A stretch of DNA of 39,978 nucleotides from Halomonas campaniensis (GTDB lineage: Bacteria; Pseudomonadota; Gammaproteobacteria; Pseudomonadales; Halomonadaceae). The DNA is taken from NCBI RefSeq assembly GCF_014193375.1, contig NZ_JACHZF010000029.1:1-39978 (forward strand). The letters are read 5' to 3'. Positions 18,680 through 27,480 of this stretch are shown here, piece after piece. Position 1 is the stretch's first letter. Each line of letters opens with the position of its first letter. Under the pieces are notes generated by a model that made no database searches, had not been told where the DNA came from, and was given only the letters and a program-made list of their open reading frames with translations. Made by a program: the position numbers and the translations under genes.

Positions 18680-19039
18680 TCAACGCCCCCTGCCCAGCTG
18701 CTCCTGCAACTCCATCAGCAGGCGGTCCAGGGTCCGCGGCGGCATCGGGCGCCCGCCCCGGGTCGCGGCCAGGCTCACTCGGCTCTGCTCGCCCTCCCCC
18801 GACACCGCCACCCGCACCCGGTAGCCGGGCCAGCGCGAGAACACCGCCTCCAGGCGACCCAGCTCGGCATCGGCATGGCGCACCACATAGCCGTTGGCCA
18901 TCAGCACCTGGGCCGAGGCGCGCAGCGTGGCGTCGGGGGCGAAGGGAACCTCGAGCTCCCGGGGCATCTCCCGGGGAGAGGGCGTGGCGCAGCCCGCCAG
19001 CAGCGCGGCGAACAGCAGTGCCAGCAGCAGGCGGCTCAT
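18680..19039 (-). CDS. Predicted lipoprotein, related to its upstream neighbour
   Basis: A 119-residue protein with lipobox LLAGC (Cys17). After the signal sequence come ATLRASAQVLMANGYVVRHADAELGRLEAVFSRWPGYRVRVAV and a C-terminal helix (PRTLDRLLMELQEQL). No family name comes to mind with confidence. The GYVVRHADAELGRLEA segment resembles GFLIRHTDLALGLVSA in the next gene upstream, so the two are probably diverged tandem duplicates. Its ATG overlaps the upstream TGA (4-bp overlap, 19036-19039), indicating translational coupling. Confidence 0.8.
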   Translation of the reverse strand: MSRLLLALLFAALLAGCATPSPREMPRELEVPFAPDATLRASAQVLMANGYVVRHADAELGRLEAVFSRWPGYRVRVAVSGEGEQSRVSLAATRGGRPMPPRTLDRLLMELQEQLGRGR

Positions 19040-19587
19040 CGGACACCCCCCGCCTCGATGTCGCCGCGCAGCCGCTGGCAGAACTCGGCGGTGCTGGCGC
19101 TGCGCGACTCGGCCAGTTCGCCGCGCCAGTCGATGACCTGGATATCGCGGCTCACCCGCACCTCGCCCTCGCCGGCCAGCAGCGAGACCCGCTCCAGCTG
19201 GGTGGCATCGCGGGTCAGGCTGCCCACGCCGCCGAAGCCGATCATCACCCCGCTGCTCACTCCGCCCCGGCCGCCGCCGATGCCGATCCCCCCGAACATC
19301 CCGCGGGTCTCCCAGCCATCGTAGCGGTCTCCGTAGCCGGGCAGGATGCGCGTCCGCTCGGCGCTCACCAGCCCCAGCGCCAGGTCGGTGTGACGAATCA
19401 GGAAGCCCTCGGCCTCCAGGGCATCGACGGCGGCGCGAACCAGCGGCCGAGGAGCCTGGTCGCCGAGCGGCCAGCGGCACTCCGCCGCGGGGCGAGGCTC
19501 CGCCGCCGGCAGCGTGGAGGGCGTGGTCTGGCATCCGGCCAGCACCAGCACGAATCCCAGCACGGGAAGCAGCAGCCAGGGGCGCAT
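19036..19587 (-). CDS. Predicted lipoprotein with a glycine-rich segment
   Basis: A 183-residue protein with lipobox VLAGC (Cys19). A GFLIRHTDLALGLVSAERTRI stretch is shared in outline with the downstream lipoprotein. A glycine-rich insert (MFGGIGIGGGRGGVSSG) is followed by a strand-like region (VSLLAGEGEVRVSRDIQVI) and a C-terminal FCQRL helix. CGGAG lies 7 nt before the ATG at 19587; the upstream in-frame start at 19626 has no such site. Function unknown. The gene pair lies just upstream of the DUF1007/NicO operon on the same strand. Confidence 0.8.
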   Translation of the reverse strand: MRPWLLLPVLGFVLVLAGCQTTPSTLPAAEPRPAAECRWPLGDQAPRPLVRAAVDALEAEGFLIRHTDLALGLVSAERTRILPGYGDRYDGWETRGMFGGIGIGGGRGGVSSGVMIGFGGVGSLTRDATQLERVSLLAGEGEVRVSRDIQVIDWRGELAESRSASTAEFCQRLRGDIEAGGVR

Positions 19588-19711
19588 GGGCAATCTCCGC
19601 TGAATGGATAGGGGCAGTGTACGCATCGCTCCGGGCCGTGGAAACGTCGGGCTTCAGCACACCGCCCGGGAGGGCTAAGCTGGGCCGGAAACCCGCGACA
19701 CGAGCCCGCCC

Positions 19712-20848
19712 ATGAAGATCCTCATCTGCCCGGATAGTTTCAAGGATGCCCTGCCTGCCGAGGCGGCGGCCCATGCCATCGCCTGCGGCATCCGGCGCCT
19801 CGGCGGCGACATCACCAGCGTCGAGTGCCCGCTGGCCGATGGCGGGGAGGGCAGCCTGGACGCCCTGCTGGCCGCCACCGGGGCCGAACGGCGCACCGCC
19901 CGCGTGCACGATGCCCTGGGGCGCGAGACCCGGGCCGACTGGGGCTGGCAGGCGGCCAGCCGCACCGCCTACGTGGAGCTGGCCGAGGCCAGCGGCCTCC
20001 AGGCGCTGGCCCCGGCCGAGCGCACCGCCCTGCACAGCACCACCCTGGGCGTGGGCGAGCTGATCCGCGAGGCGCTGGACGCCGGCGCCGAGCGGCTGTT
20101 GCTCACCCTGGGCGGCAGCGCCACCAACGACGGCGGCGCCGGCATGCTGGAGGCGCTGGGCGCCCGGCTCCTGGATGCCGAGGGACGCCCGCTGCCCCGG
20201 GGCGGCGCGGCCCTGGCCGACCTCGCCGAGCTCGATCTCGGCGGGCTCGACTCGCGGCTGGCCGACCTTCGGGTGGAGACCGCCGTGGACGTGGACAATC
20301 CCCTGCTGGGTGAGCGGGGCGCCAGCGCCGTGTTCGGTCCTCAGAAGGGCGCCACCCCGGACGATGTCGCGCGGCTGGATGCCGCCCTGGGGCGCTTCGC
20401 CGACGTGACCGCCGCGGCCCTGGGCGAGGAGCACCGCGAGCTGCCCGGCGCCGGGGCCGCCGGCGGCATGGGCTTCGCCGCCCGGGCCTTCCTTGGCGCC
20501 ACCCTGCGCCCGGGCATCGAACTGGTGATGGCCCAGGCCGGCTTCGAGGCGCTGCTGGATGACGCCGACCTGGTGATCACCGGCGAGGGCCAGCTGGACG
20601 GCCAGAGCCTGGCCGGCAAGACCCCGGTGGGCGTGGCCCGCGCGGCACGGGCGAAGGGGGTGCCGGTGGTGGTGCTGGCCGGACGCCTGGCACCGGGCTG
20701 GCAGGCCGCCCTCGAGGAGGGGGTCACCGCCGCCTTCGCCCTGGCCGACGGCCCCATGGGGCTGGACGAGGCGCTGGAGCGCTGTGCCGAGCTGCTCGCC
20801 GACCGCGCCGAATCCGTGGTGCGACTGCTCGCCGCATCCAGGGCGTGA
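19712..20848 (+). CDS. Glycerate kinase (GarK/GlxK family)
   Basis: Phosphorylates D-glycerate, most likely to 2-phosphoglycerate, feeding glycolysis from glyoxylate, glucarate or serine-type substrates. The 378-residue protein opens with KILICPDSFKDALPA and has CPLADGGEG near residue 44, TLGGSATNDGGAGMLEALGA near 130-150 and a late ITGEGQLDGQS motif. These are the hallmarks of glycerate kinase type 2. No glyoxylate or tartronate semialdehyde genes flank it, so the pathway context is not visible here. Confidence 0.93.
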   Translation: MKILICPDSFKDALPAEAAAHAIACGIRRLGGDITSVECPLADGGEGSLDALLAATGAERRTARVHDALGRETRADWGWQAASRTAYVELAEASGLQALAPAERTALHSTTLGVGELIREALDAGAERLLLTLGGSATNDGGAGMLEALGARLLDAEGRPLPRGGAALADLAELDLGGLDSRLADLRVETAVDVDNPLLGERGASAVFGPQKGATPDDVARLDAALGRFADVTAAALGEEHRELPGAGAAGGMGFAARAFLGATLRPGIELVMAQAGFEALLDDADLVITGEGQLDGQSLAGKTPVGVARAARAKGVPVVVLAGRLAPGWQAALEEGVTAAFALADGPMGLDEALERCAELLADRAESVVRLLAASRA

Positions 20849-20927
20849 CCCGGCCCACTTGAAACCCCGCCGGCACGTCGGCATGTCATGCACAGCGGCT
20901 ATGGTGGCCATGACCATCATTGGCTCT

Positions 20928-20954
20928 CCGGCCTTCCGGCCGGCGGGTTAGACT
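20928..20954 (+). promoter_or_regulatory. Probable dps promoter with palindrome
   Basis: TAGACT at 20949-20954 is a likely -10, 30 bp before the dps ATG. The perfect palindrome CCGGCC-TTCC-GGCCGG (20928-20943) covers the -35 and spacer region, where a regulator could act. Confidence 0.4.
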
Positions 20955-20983
20955 GTTCCCATCGCGATCAAGGAGGCATCCGC

Positions 20984-21457
20984 ATGAGCCACACCAACAC
21001 CATCGGCCTGCACGAGGGCAGCGCCAGCCAGCTGGCCGAGCAGCTCAACGAGCTGCTGGCCAACTACCAGATCTTCTACATGAACGTGCGCGGCTACCAC
21101 TGGAACGTGAAGGGGCCCCAGTTCTTCCAGCTCCACGAGAAGTTCGAGGAGCTCTACACCGACCTGCTGACCAAGGTGGACGAGGTGGCCGAGCGCATCC
21201 TGACCCTGGGACACCAGCCGGTGCACGCCTACAGCGACTACGTGACCATGTCGGGCATCGCCGAGGACAAGAACGTCACCGACGGCGAGGCCTGCGTGCG
21301 CGGCGTGCTGAAGGGCTACCAGACCCTGATCGAACTGCAGCGCGAGATCCTCTCGCTGGCCTCCGACGCCGACGACGAGGGCACCGCCGCCCAGGCCGGC
21401 GACTATATCCGCGAGCAGGAGAAGACCGTCTGGATGCTGGGCGCCTACCTGGGCTGA
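20984..21457 (+). CDS. dps: Dps family DNA-binding ferritin
   Basis: A 157-residue member of the Dps/miniferritin family, which forms a dodecamer that oxidises and stores iron with peroxide and protects DNA in starved cells. The ferroxidase region is MNVRGYHWNVKGPQFFQLHEKFEELYTD (about residues 30-57), with the paired His and Asp/Glu ligands characteristic of the family. AAGGAGG lies at the right distance before the ATG at 20984. There is no long basic N-terminal tail, so DNA binding may be weak. The gene stands alone and ends at a good hairpin. Confidence 0.93.
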   Translation: MSHTNTIGLHEGSASQLAEQLNELLANYQIFYMNVRGYHWNVKGPQFFQLHEKFEELYTDLLTKVDEVAERILTLGHQPVHAYSDYVTMSGIAEDKNVTDGEACVRGVLKGYQTLIELQREILSLASDADDEGTAAQAGDYIREQEKTVWMLGAYLG

Positions 21458-21499
21458 GCCTGCCCGGTACCGACCGGCGCAACGCCGGCTGCCGTTGCC

Positions 21500-21530
21500 A
21501 CGACACCGCCCGTGGGCGGTGTCGTCGTTT
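21500..21530 (+). terminator. Terminator after dps
   Basis: ACGACACCGCCC (21500-21511) pairs perfectly with GGGCGGTGTCGT (21514-21525) and is followed by CGTTTG, 42 nt past the dps stop. Confidence 0.75.
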
Positions 21531-21665
21531 GCGGTCACCCCCTCCGACATTATGGAGAGAATCGGGAACGGGGCCCCGCGGGCCACGACATGCCGCCGCG
21601 GGCGATAGACTTCCTCCAGTACGCAGGGACGAGCGATCGCCCCGAACGAACAGGGAGGAGAGACC

Positions 21666-22022
21666 ATGAACCGACTGCTGCTGGCCACCCTGATGGCCAC
21701 CCTCGCGCTGGCCATGAGCCTGCCGGCCATGGCGGATCGCCCCCGCCACGGCGGCTACCAGCCCCAGGTGCAACACCATTACTACCAGGATCGCCGCGCC
21801 GACCGCGGACGACACCACTACCAGAAGCGCCACAAGGCAGCGAAGCGCAGCAAGCACCGCCATCGCACGCCGAGTCGCGTGGTGGAGCACCACTACTACT
21901 CGTCACCGCCCCGCTACCGCGAACCCCGCCGGGACTCTCGCCGCTACCATCGCCGCAGCACCGACATCCCGCTGGTGACCGTGGGCGGCTACCCGGCGGT
22001 ACGCATACAGGTCAATCACTGA
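21666..22022 (+). CDS. Exported basic His/Arg/Tyr-rich protein
   Basis: A 118-residue protein with a clear signal peptide (MNRLLLATLMATLALAMSLPAMA-DR). The mature part is highly basic and rich in His and Tyr, with HHYYQD and HHYYSS clusters separated by an Arg/Lys-rich stretch (HKAAKRSKHRHR). It ends in a more ordered segment, IPLVTVGGYPAVRIQVNH. No family is recognised with confidence. The composition suggests metal binding or contact with acidic polymers in the periplasm. GGGAGGAG precedes the ATG. A structured repeat begins 33 nt after its stop. Confidence 0.78.
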   Translation: MNRLLLATLMATLALAMSLPAMADRPRHGGYQPQVQHHYYQDRRADRGRHHYQKRHKAAKRSKHRHRTPSRVVEHHYYSSPPRYREPRRDSRRYHRRSTDIPLVTVGGYPAVRIQVNH

Positions 22023-22054
22023 CCCTCTCGGCCGCCCAGCCAAGGACAGGCAAC

Positions 22055-22159
22055 GCGAGGGGCGCCGGGGACAGCCCGAAGGGGAGGTCCTATGCCAGGG
22101 ATGGCATCGGTAGCGCCCAGGGAGGGGTTCACAGCGCCTCCCTGCAGGGCTGTCGACGG
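22055..22159 (+). repeat. Structured intergenic repeat, copy A
   Basis: A full-length copy of the window's three-member repeat. It begins with GCGAGGGGCGCCGGGGACAG and has the apical hairpin ATGCCA-GGGA-TGGCAT at 22092-22107. The conserved GTAGCGCCCAGGGAGGGGTT follows, and it ends with CCCTGCAGGG (22140-22149) and CTGTCGACGG. The outer arms GAGG..GCGC and GCGCCTC can pair. It is in sense orientation behind the basic exported-protein gene and stops one base before the pepD stop codon on the other strand. Confidence 0.85.
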
Positions 22160-22160
22160 A

Positions 22161-23648
22161 TCAGCCCCGAGCCTGAGCGCTGGGCTCTGTGCCCGCCAGG
22201 TCCTCGACCAGGGCGCGAAGCAGCGTCCAGAACTCCCCCACCGAGGCGATCTCCGCCCGCTCATCGGGGGAGTGGGCGCCACGGATCAGCGGGCCGAAGG
22301 AGATCATCTCCAGGTGCGGGTACTTGCCGCCGAGGATCCCGCACTCCAGCCCCGCATGGATCACCTTGACCGCCGGCTCGCTGCCCAGCCGCTCGCGATG
22401 CAGGCGGCAGAAGCGCGCCAGCAGCTCGCTGTCGGGCCGGGGTGTCCAGCCCGGGTAGGCGTTCTCCACTCGCACCCGGGCGCCGATCAGGTCGAAGAGC
22501 GCGGCAAAGCGGTCGGCCAGGTCGGCCGTGGCGCTGTCGCGCAGCGAGCGAACCAGGGCGCAGAGATGGAAGCGGCCCGCCTCCAGGCCGACCACGCCCA
22601 GGTTGTTGGAGGTCTCCACCACCCCGGGCACCTCGCTGCTCATCCGCTCCACCCCGCAGGGCGCCGCGTGCAGCGCCGCCACCAGCAGGTGGCTGGCCTG
22701 GGCGGTGAGCGCCTCGCCGACCGTCGCCTCCGGGGCCGAGACCGCCAGCGCCAGGCCGTCATCCACGCCGGCCAGCTCGGCACGCAGCTCCGCCTCCAGG
22801 GCGGCGACCCGCTCCCCCACCGCCTCACGCCGGTCGGCCGGCAGGGCCAGGGTGGCGAAGGCCTCCCGCGGCAGGGCGTTGCGCAGCGTGCCGCCCTGGT
22901 AGTCCACCAGGCGCACCTCACAGCCCTCCAGGGCGCGCAGCACCCGCACCAGCAGCCGGTTGGCGTTGCCCAGCCCCTTGTGGATATCCATGCCCGAGTG
23001 GCCGCCCCTGAGGCCGGTGAGCGAGAGGCGCAGCGCCACCTCGTCCTCGGCCAGGGAGGCGGTGGGCAGCTGGACCTCCACCACCACATCGGCGCCGCCA
23101 GCACAGCCGATATAGACCTCGCCGCGATCCTCGGAGTCCAGGTTGAGCAGCCGCTGTCCCGCCAGCCACCCCTCGGCCAGGTTCAGCGCCCCGCCCATGG
23201 AGGTCTCCTCCTCCAGGGTGAAGAGCGCCTCCAGCGGCCCATGCGCGAGGCTCTCGTCCTCGAGGATCGCCAGCGCCGCGGCCGCGCCCAGGCCGTTGTC
23301 GGCGCCCAGGGTGGTATCGGTGGCGCGCAGCCAGCCATCGTCGCCGATGCGGGTGCGGATCGGGTCGCGGGTGAAGTCGTGGGCGGAGCCGGCGTTGGCC
23401 TGGGGCACCATGTCCAGGTGGGCCTGGAGGATCACCCCCGGCGCCGCCTCGCACCCCGGCGTGGCCGGCTTGCGCAGGCGCAGGTTGCCGAAGGCGTCGC
23501 GGTCATGGGCCAGGCCCCGGGCGTCGGCCCACCGTTCGAGGGTCGCCACCAGCGCCGCCTCGTGTCCGGAGGGGCGGGGCGTGTTGCACAGGGTGCGGAA
23601 GTGGCGCCACAGCGGCTGCGGCTCAAGCCGCTCGAGATGTTCGTTCAT
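22161..23648 (-). CDS. pepD: Aminoacyl-histidine dipeptidase (peptidase D)
   Basis: Cytoplasmic zinc peptidase of family M20 (M20C) that hydrolyses Xaa-His dipeptides such as carnosine. It has 495 residues (485 in E. coli PepD). Metal and catalytic residues are in place: His77 and Asp79 in LQAHLDMV, Asp117 in GADNGLG, and Glu146-148 in TLEEETSMGG. The later RGGHSGMDIHKG motif is also typical of the family. The start MNEHLERLEPQPLWRHF matches family N-termini. Structured repeats lie at both ends of this gene. Confidence 0.95.
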   Translation of the reverse strand: MNEHLERLEPQPLWRHFRTLCNTPRPSGHEAALVATLERWADARGLAHDRDAFGNLRLRKPATPGCEAAPGVILQAHLDMVPQANAGSAHDFTRDPIRTRIGDDGWLRATDTTLGADNGLGAAAALAILEDESLAHGPLEALFTLEEETSMGGALNLAEGWLAGQRLLNLDSEDRGEVYIGCAGGADVVVEVQLPTASLAEDEVALRLSLTGLRGGHSGMDIHKGLGNANRLLVRVLRALEGCEVRLVDYQGGTLRNALPREAFATLALPADRREAVGERVAALEAELRAELAGVDDGLALAVSAPEATVGEALTAQASHLLVAALHAAPCGVERMSSEVPGVVETSNNLGVVGLEAGRFHLCALVRSLRDSATADLADRFAALFDLIGARVRVENAYPGWTPRPDSELLARFCRLHRERLGSEPAVKVIHAGLECGILGGKYPHLEMISFGPLIRGAHSPDERAEIASVGEFWTLLRALVEDLAGTEPSAQARG

Positions 23649-23735
23649 GAGGTGTCTGCTCTGCGATAACCGGCCTACCTTACTCAGCCCGCCCGGACAG
23701 GGGAAGCAGCAGCGATGGTATGGCTCGGGGCTATT

Positions 23736-23841
23736 CCGGCGACAAACCTGCGAGGGGGCGCCATGAACCCCTCCCTGGGGGCTACCTTGACCGTCCCTGG
23801 TCCACGGACCCCCTCTTCGGTTTATCCCCGGCGCCCCTCGC
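23736..23841 (-). repeat. Structured intergenic repeat, copy B
   Basis: Read on the minus strand, this has the same layout as copy A with the best outer stem: GCGAGGGGCGCC (23830-23841) against GGCGCCCCCTCGC (23750-23762), perfect but for one extra base. The apical hairpin is GACC...GGTC at 23789-23802 around the conserved AGGGA. It is in sense orientation with tmcA, and the tmcA stop codon (23822-23824) lies inside it. It fills most of the tmcA-pepD gap. Confidence 0.85.
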
Positions 23842-26008
23842 CATGAGCGACTGCCACAGCGTCTATCATCGCCGCTGCGGCCTGGCGCAGCCGGGCGGTG
23901 ACCTCGCGGCGCCCGGAGACGCCGAGCCGGGCGGCCAGCCGCTCGGTGCTCGCCCCCTGGAGGCCCCAGGCCACCAGCAGGCAGAGCGATTCGTCGTCGA
24001 CCGCCACGCCCCGCGCCAGGGCGTGGCGCACCAGCGCCTGCAGCGCCGGGCGGACCAGGGCCGGCTCGCGCAGCGCGTAAGCCACGTCCTCCAGATCGCG
24101 GCGGTCGGCGGCAACCGGCGCCGGGCCTTCGCCCTCCGCCAGCAGGGCGGCGGCGATCTCGGGCTCCAGCTCGCGCAGCTCGAAGGCCAGCAGCCCCGGC
24201 AGGCCGCGCTGGAAGCGCGTGGCCAGTTCATCCATCAGTGCCTCGCCGCGCTCGCTCAGCGGGCGCGCCACCATCAGCGCATGCTCGCCGGTGGCGGTCT
24301 CCCGGGTCAGCCCCAGCCGCACGGCGCGAAAGCCCAGCGAACGCCAGAAGGCGATCAGCCCCGGCTCGGCGCCGAAGCTGGCGCCGAGCAGGTCGATGCC
24401 CTCCCGCCGGGCCTCCTCGGCCTCGGCCTCGATGAGCCGCCGACCCAGCCCTTCCCGGCGATGCTCGGCCGCCACGGCGATGCGCACCACTCGCCGCAGC
24501 CGCCCGGTCAGCGCCTCGCGGCTGCCGGCGTGGGCGGCCAGCGACTGGGCCATCAGGTGGCCGCGGGGGCGGCGTTCGCCGCGGGCCACCCGCTCGGCCA
24601 GCTCGGACGGAAAGCCGCCCTCGTCGCCGGCGACCAGCACCCCCGCGGGCTGCCCGTCGACCTCCAGGGCGCCGAGCCCCACCCCGGGACCGTCCAGCAG
24701 GCGCCGCAGGTCGGCGGGGGTGGTGCGGTAGTGGGCCTGCACCAGCAGGCCGAACAGGGCGCGCAGCCGGACCTCGTCACCGGCCAGCTCGGCGGGCGGC
24801 ACTCGCCGCCAGGCCGGCGCCGCCAACGACCGGGCCGGGGCGGGCTCGGCGTCGAGCAGCAGCAGGCGGTCGACCAGCGGCTCCAGGGGGTCGTCAGTCG
24901 CCCAGCGGATCGGCTCGCGAAGGTGCCAGCCCTGCCAGTCGGGGGTGCGCTGTGCCAGGCGCTCGCGGAAGCGCACCGCGAAGCCGCGCCCCGACCCCTC
25001 GTAGCCGTGCAGCGTGGTGGCGAAGGCGATCCGCGGGAAGGCGTCGAGCCACTCGCCGAGCAGCGCCGCGGGGATCGCCGCCGCCTCGTCCACCAGCAGC
25101 CGGGCGCCGGCGCCCCCGGCCTCGCCCGCCCGGGCCAGCCGGACCAGTTCGTCGGGGGCGACGAAGCGCACCCGCCGTTCGCCCAGCACGAACGCCTGCC
25201 CGCGGCGCTGCCCGGCGGGACAGAGCGTCGCGAGGCGCTCGAGCAGCGTGGCGATCGCCGCCGGACGCGGGGCGGTGACGAGGATCTCCCTCTCGCCGGC
25301 CGCCAGCAGCCGCGCACAGGCGATGCCCAGCGCCGCGCTCTTGCCGCGGCCACGGTCGGCGGTAAGCACCAGCGGGCGGCGGCGGCGCAGGTGCACCAGG
25401 CGCGCCACCGCCTCGGCCTGGTCGGCGGTCAGGCAGTCGGGATCGTCGGGCCGGACGGTCGCGGGGCAGGACGGGGCGGAGAGGGTCGGCAGGCCCGGTG
25501 GCCGATCGACCGGCCAGTGGATCACCTCGGGGGCCGCCGCCAGGTGCCTGGCCAGCCGCGCCAGGTAGCGGCAGGTCAGCTGCTCGGGGCGCCAGGGATA
25601 CTCGGCCAGGCGGGCGTAGTCGGCGTCGGGGCGTGCGCCCCAGTCGGGCGGGGTCATCAGCACCAGCAGGCCGCCGGCCCGCAGCGTGCCCGCCAGGGCG
25701 CCGAAGGCATCGGGGTCGAAGCCCGCCCCCCGGGAGACCGCATCGACCACCAGCAGGTCCTGCTCGCCACCCAGGCGGGTACGCGCCCTGCCCGGGGTCA
25801 GGCAGTCCCCCTCGGCCAGCTCCGGCGGGGCGTTCGGGGCCACCCAGAGCGGGGCCTGCCAGCCACCGGCCTGCCACAGCGCCAGGGCGGCGTGGCGGCA
25901 GGCATCGGCGCCGCCGGTGAGCCACACCAGCCCGCGCCAGCGACGGGCCGCCAGGCCGCCGGCATGCTCGAGCAGCGCCGCGACGGCCCGGTCCACGGGC
26001 TCAGCCAT
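23822..26008 (-). CDS. tmcA: tRNA(Met) cytidine acetyltransferase
   Basis: TmcA makes N4-acetylcytidine at the wobble position of elongator tRNA-Met, using acetyl-CoA and ATP or GTP. The 728-residue protein has an N-terminal domain, then an RNA-helicase-like ATPase with Walker A in TADRGRGKSAALG (near 219) and Walker B in LLVDEAAAIP. A GNAT acetyltransferase domain follows (RIAVAAEHRREGLGRRLIEAEAEEA near 510-535), then a C-terminal tRNA-binding region. E. coli TmcA is about 671 residues. The last five residues (GEGRRG region) and the TAA are encoded by repeat copy B, so the C-terminus may have been changed by repeat insertion. Confidence 0.93.
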   Translation of the reverse strand: MAEPVDRAVAALLEHAGGLAARRWRGLVWLTGGADACRHAALALWQAGGWQAPLWVAPNAPPELAEGDCLTPGRARTRLGGEQDLLVVDAVSRGAGFDPDAFGALAGTLRAGGLLVLMTPPDWGARPDADYARLAEYPWRPEQLTCRYLARLARHLAAAPEVIHWPVDRPPGLPTLSAPSCPATVRPDDPDCLTADQAEAVARLVHLRRRRPLVLTADRGRGKSAALGIACARLLAAGEREILVTAPRPAAIATLLERLATLCPAGQRRGQAFVLGERRVRFVAPDELVRLARAGEAGGAGARLLVDEAAAIPAALLGEWLDAFPRIAFATTLHGYEGSGRGFAVRFRERLAQRTPDWQGWHLREPIRWATDDPLEPLVDRLLLLDAEPAPARSLAAPAWRRVPPAELAGDEVRLRALFGLLVQAHYRTTPADLRRLLDGPGVGLGALEVDGQPAGVLVAGDEGGFPSELAERVARGERRPRGHLMAQSLAAHAGSREALTGRLRRVVRIAVAAEHRREGLGRRLIEAEAEEARREGIDLLGASFGAEPGLIAFWRSLGFRAVRLGLTRETATGEHALMVARPLSERGEALMDELATRFQRGLPGLLAFELRELEPEIAAALLAEGEGPAPVAADRRDLEDVAYALREPALVRPALQALVRHALARGVAVDDESLCLLVAWGLQGASTERLAARLGVSGRREVTARLRQAAAAMIDAVAVAHGEGRRG

Positions 26009-26366
26009 GGGGGGTCGTCCCCGGGGTCATCAACTTTAGTCGCACACTCCCTCCCATTCAACGCAGCCACTGCCGTGCCGCTCGCTTGCCCCCCGTACGA
26101 AACAAGTCAGTAACAGGCTGAAAATAAAGATAATGTAGTCCCGACGGAGCAGGCCCTGGTGGCGTGTCGCCCCCTCCGGCCAGTGTACTTGGCAAGCTAT
26201 CGATTGTGACAGTGGGCGCGTGCTAGCTTTGATGCTGTCGCCTCGCCTGCCCAGGCGGTCAAGCACCCCCGGCAGGTGACCCCGCCCCGACACGTCCTTC
26301 ATCCGGGGCGGCATCGGCACGCCGTCTTCTCTACACGAACAGCAACAATCCCCAAGGGAGCACAGC
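26009..26366. other. Intergenic region upstream of the TRAP operon
   Basis: No gene is supported. An AT-rich patch (26118-26135) stands out against the GC-rich surroundings. TGCTAGCTT at 26221-26229 resembles an extended -10 for the TRAP operon, but no -35 fits. CCGCCCCG (26282-26289) and CGGGGCGG (26304-26311) could form a leader hairpin 55 nt before the start codon. The tmcA promoter must also lie here. Confidence 0.4.
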
Positions 26367-27470
26367 ATGAAGAAGATGACCAAGTTTGCCCTCACCGGCC
26401 TGGCCGCCGGTGTGGCCCTGGCCGCCCTCTCCGGCACGGCCCACGCCCAGGAACGCTGGACCATGACCACCACCTGGCCGGACAACCTGGACCTGATCCA
26501 GATCGACCGCCACTGGGCCGATCTGGTCAACAAGCTGGCCGGCGACGAGCTGCAGATCGAGTTCCGCGCCGGCGGCACCCTGATGCCCGGCACCGAGGTC
26601 TTCGACGCCACCGAGACCGGCAGCATCGAGGCCGCCGGCGACTGGCCCGGCTACTGGGCCGGCCGCAGCCCGGCCTTCTCGCCGCTGGCCACCACCACCA
26701 GCCTGTTCAACGGCGTGGACTACCTCAACTGGATCAACCAGTGGGGCGGCTTCGACCTCTACCAGGAGGTCTACGGCGACTACAACATGGTCTACCTGCC
26801 CTACGGCATCACCAACAACGAGTCCGGCTTCATGGGCCGCACGCCCATCGAGAGCCTGGCCGACCTGGAAGGCAAGCGCCTGCGCCTCTCCGGCCGTGAC
26901 CAGGGCCGCGTGCTCGAGGAACTGGGCGGCTCCCAGGTGACCCTGGCCGGCGGCGAGATCTACCAGGCCATCGAGCGCGGCGTGATCGACGCCGGCGAGT
27001 TCTCCACCCCGGGCGTCGACTATAACGCCGGCTTCGCCGAGGTGGTCGAGCACTGGTCGGTACCCGGCTGGCACCAGTCCGCCAGCGTGTTCGGCGTGAT
27101 GATCAACAAGGACGCCTGGGACGCCCTCTCCGAGGAGACCCAGGAGAAGCTGAAGATCGCCGCCGAGGCCACCATGACCTGGTCGCTGGCCTGGTCCGAG
27201 CGCCAGTCCACCGAGGGCACCATCAAGTTCCAGGAGGCCGGCGTGCAGATCAACCAGCTCTCCGAGGAGGAGCTGGCGCGCATCCAGGACATCACCAACG
27301 AGGTGATCCTGCGCGGCGCCTGCGAGGACCCGATGCATGCCAAGGTCTACCACTCCATGATCAGCTATCTGGAGCACTACGCCAACTGGCGTGACATCTC
27401 CGCGCCGTTCAACATGAGCCGCACCATGGACAACCTGCCGTCTCTGGAAGAGATCGAAGCCTGCCTGTAA
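26367..27470 (+). CDS. TRAP transporter substrate-binding protein (DctP family)
   Basis: A 367-residue periplasmic receptor that captures an organic acid for a TRAP permease driven by the Na+ gradient. The signal peptide (MKKMTKFALTGLAAG...GTAHA-QE) is followed by WTMTTTWPDN, EFRAGGTLMPGTEVFDA and a late EFSTPGVDYNAGFAEV segment. The layout recalls the 2-oxo-acid/lactate-binding (TakP-like) branch of the DctP family. The conserved arginine that usually grips a carboxylate probably lies in LADLEGKRLRLSGRDQGR. The permease genes follow after 66 bp. The substrate is not certain. Confidence 0.92.
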   Translation: MKKMTKFALTGLAAGVALAALSGTAHAQERWTMTTTWPDNLDLIQIDRHWADLVNKLAGDELQIEFRAGGTLMPGTEVFDATETGSIEAAGDWPGYWAGRSPAFSPLATTTSLFNGVDYLNWINQWGGFDLYQEVYGDYNMVYLPYGITNNESGFMGRTPIESLADLEGKRLRLSGRDQGRVLEELGGSQVTLAGGEIYQAIERGVIDAGEFSTPGVDYNAGFAEVVEHWSVPGWHQSASVFGVMINKDAWDALSEETQEKLKIAAEATMTWSLAWSERQSTEGTIKFQEAGVQINQLSEEELARIQDITNEVILRGACEDPMHAKVYHSMISYLEHYANWRDISAPFNMSRTMDNLPSLEEIEACL

Positions 27471-27480
27471 GGCCCCTGCC

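Noticed and set aside
26190..26210. Possible sigma-54 promoter (TTGGCA) before the TRAP operon
   Set aside because: The -12 GC element is missing at the required spacing.
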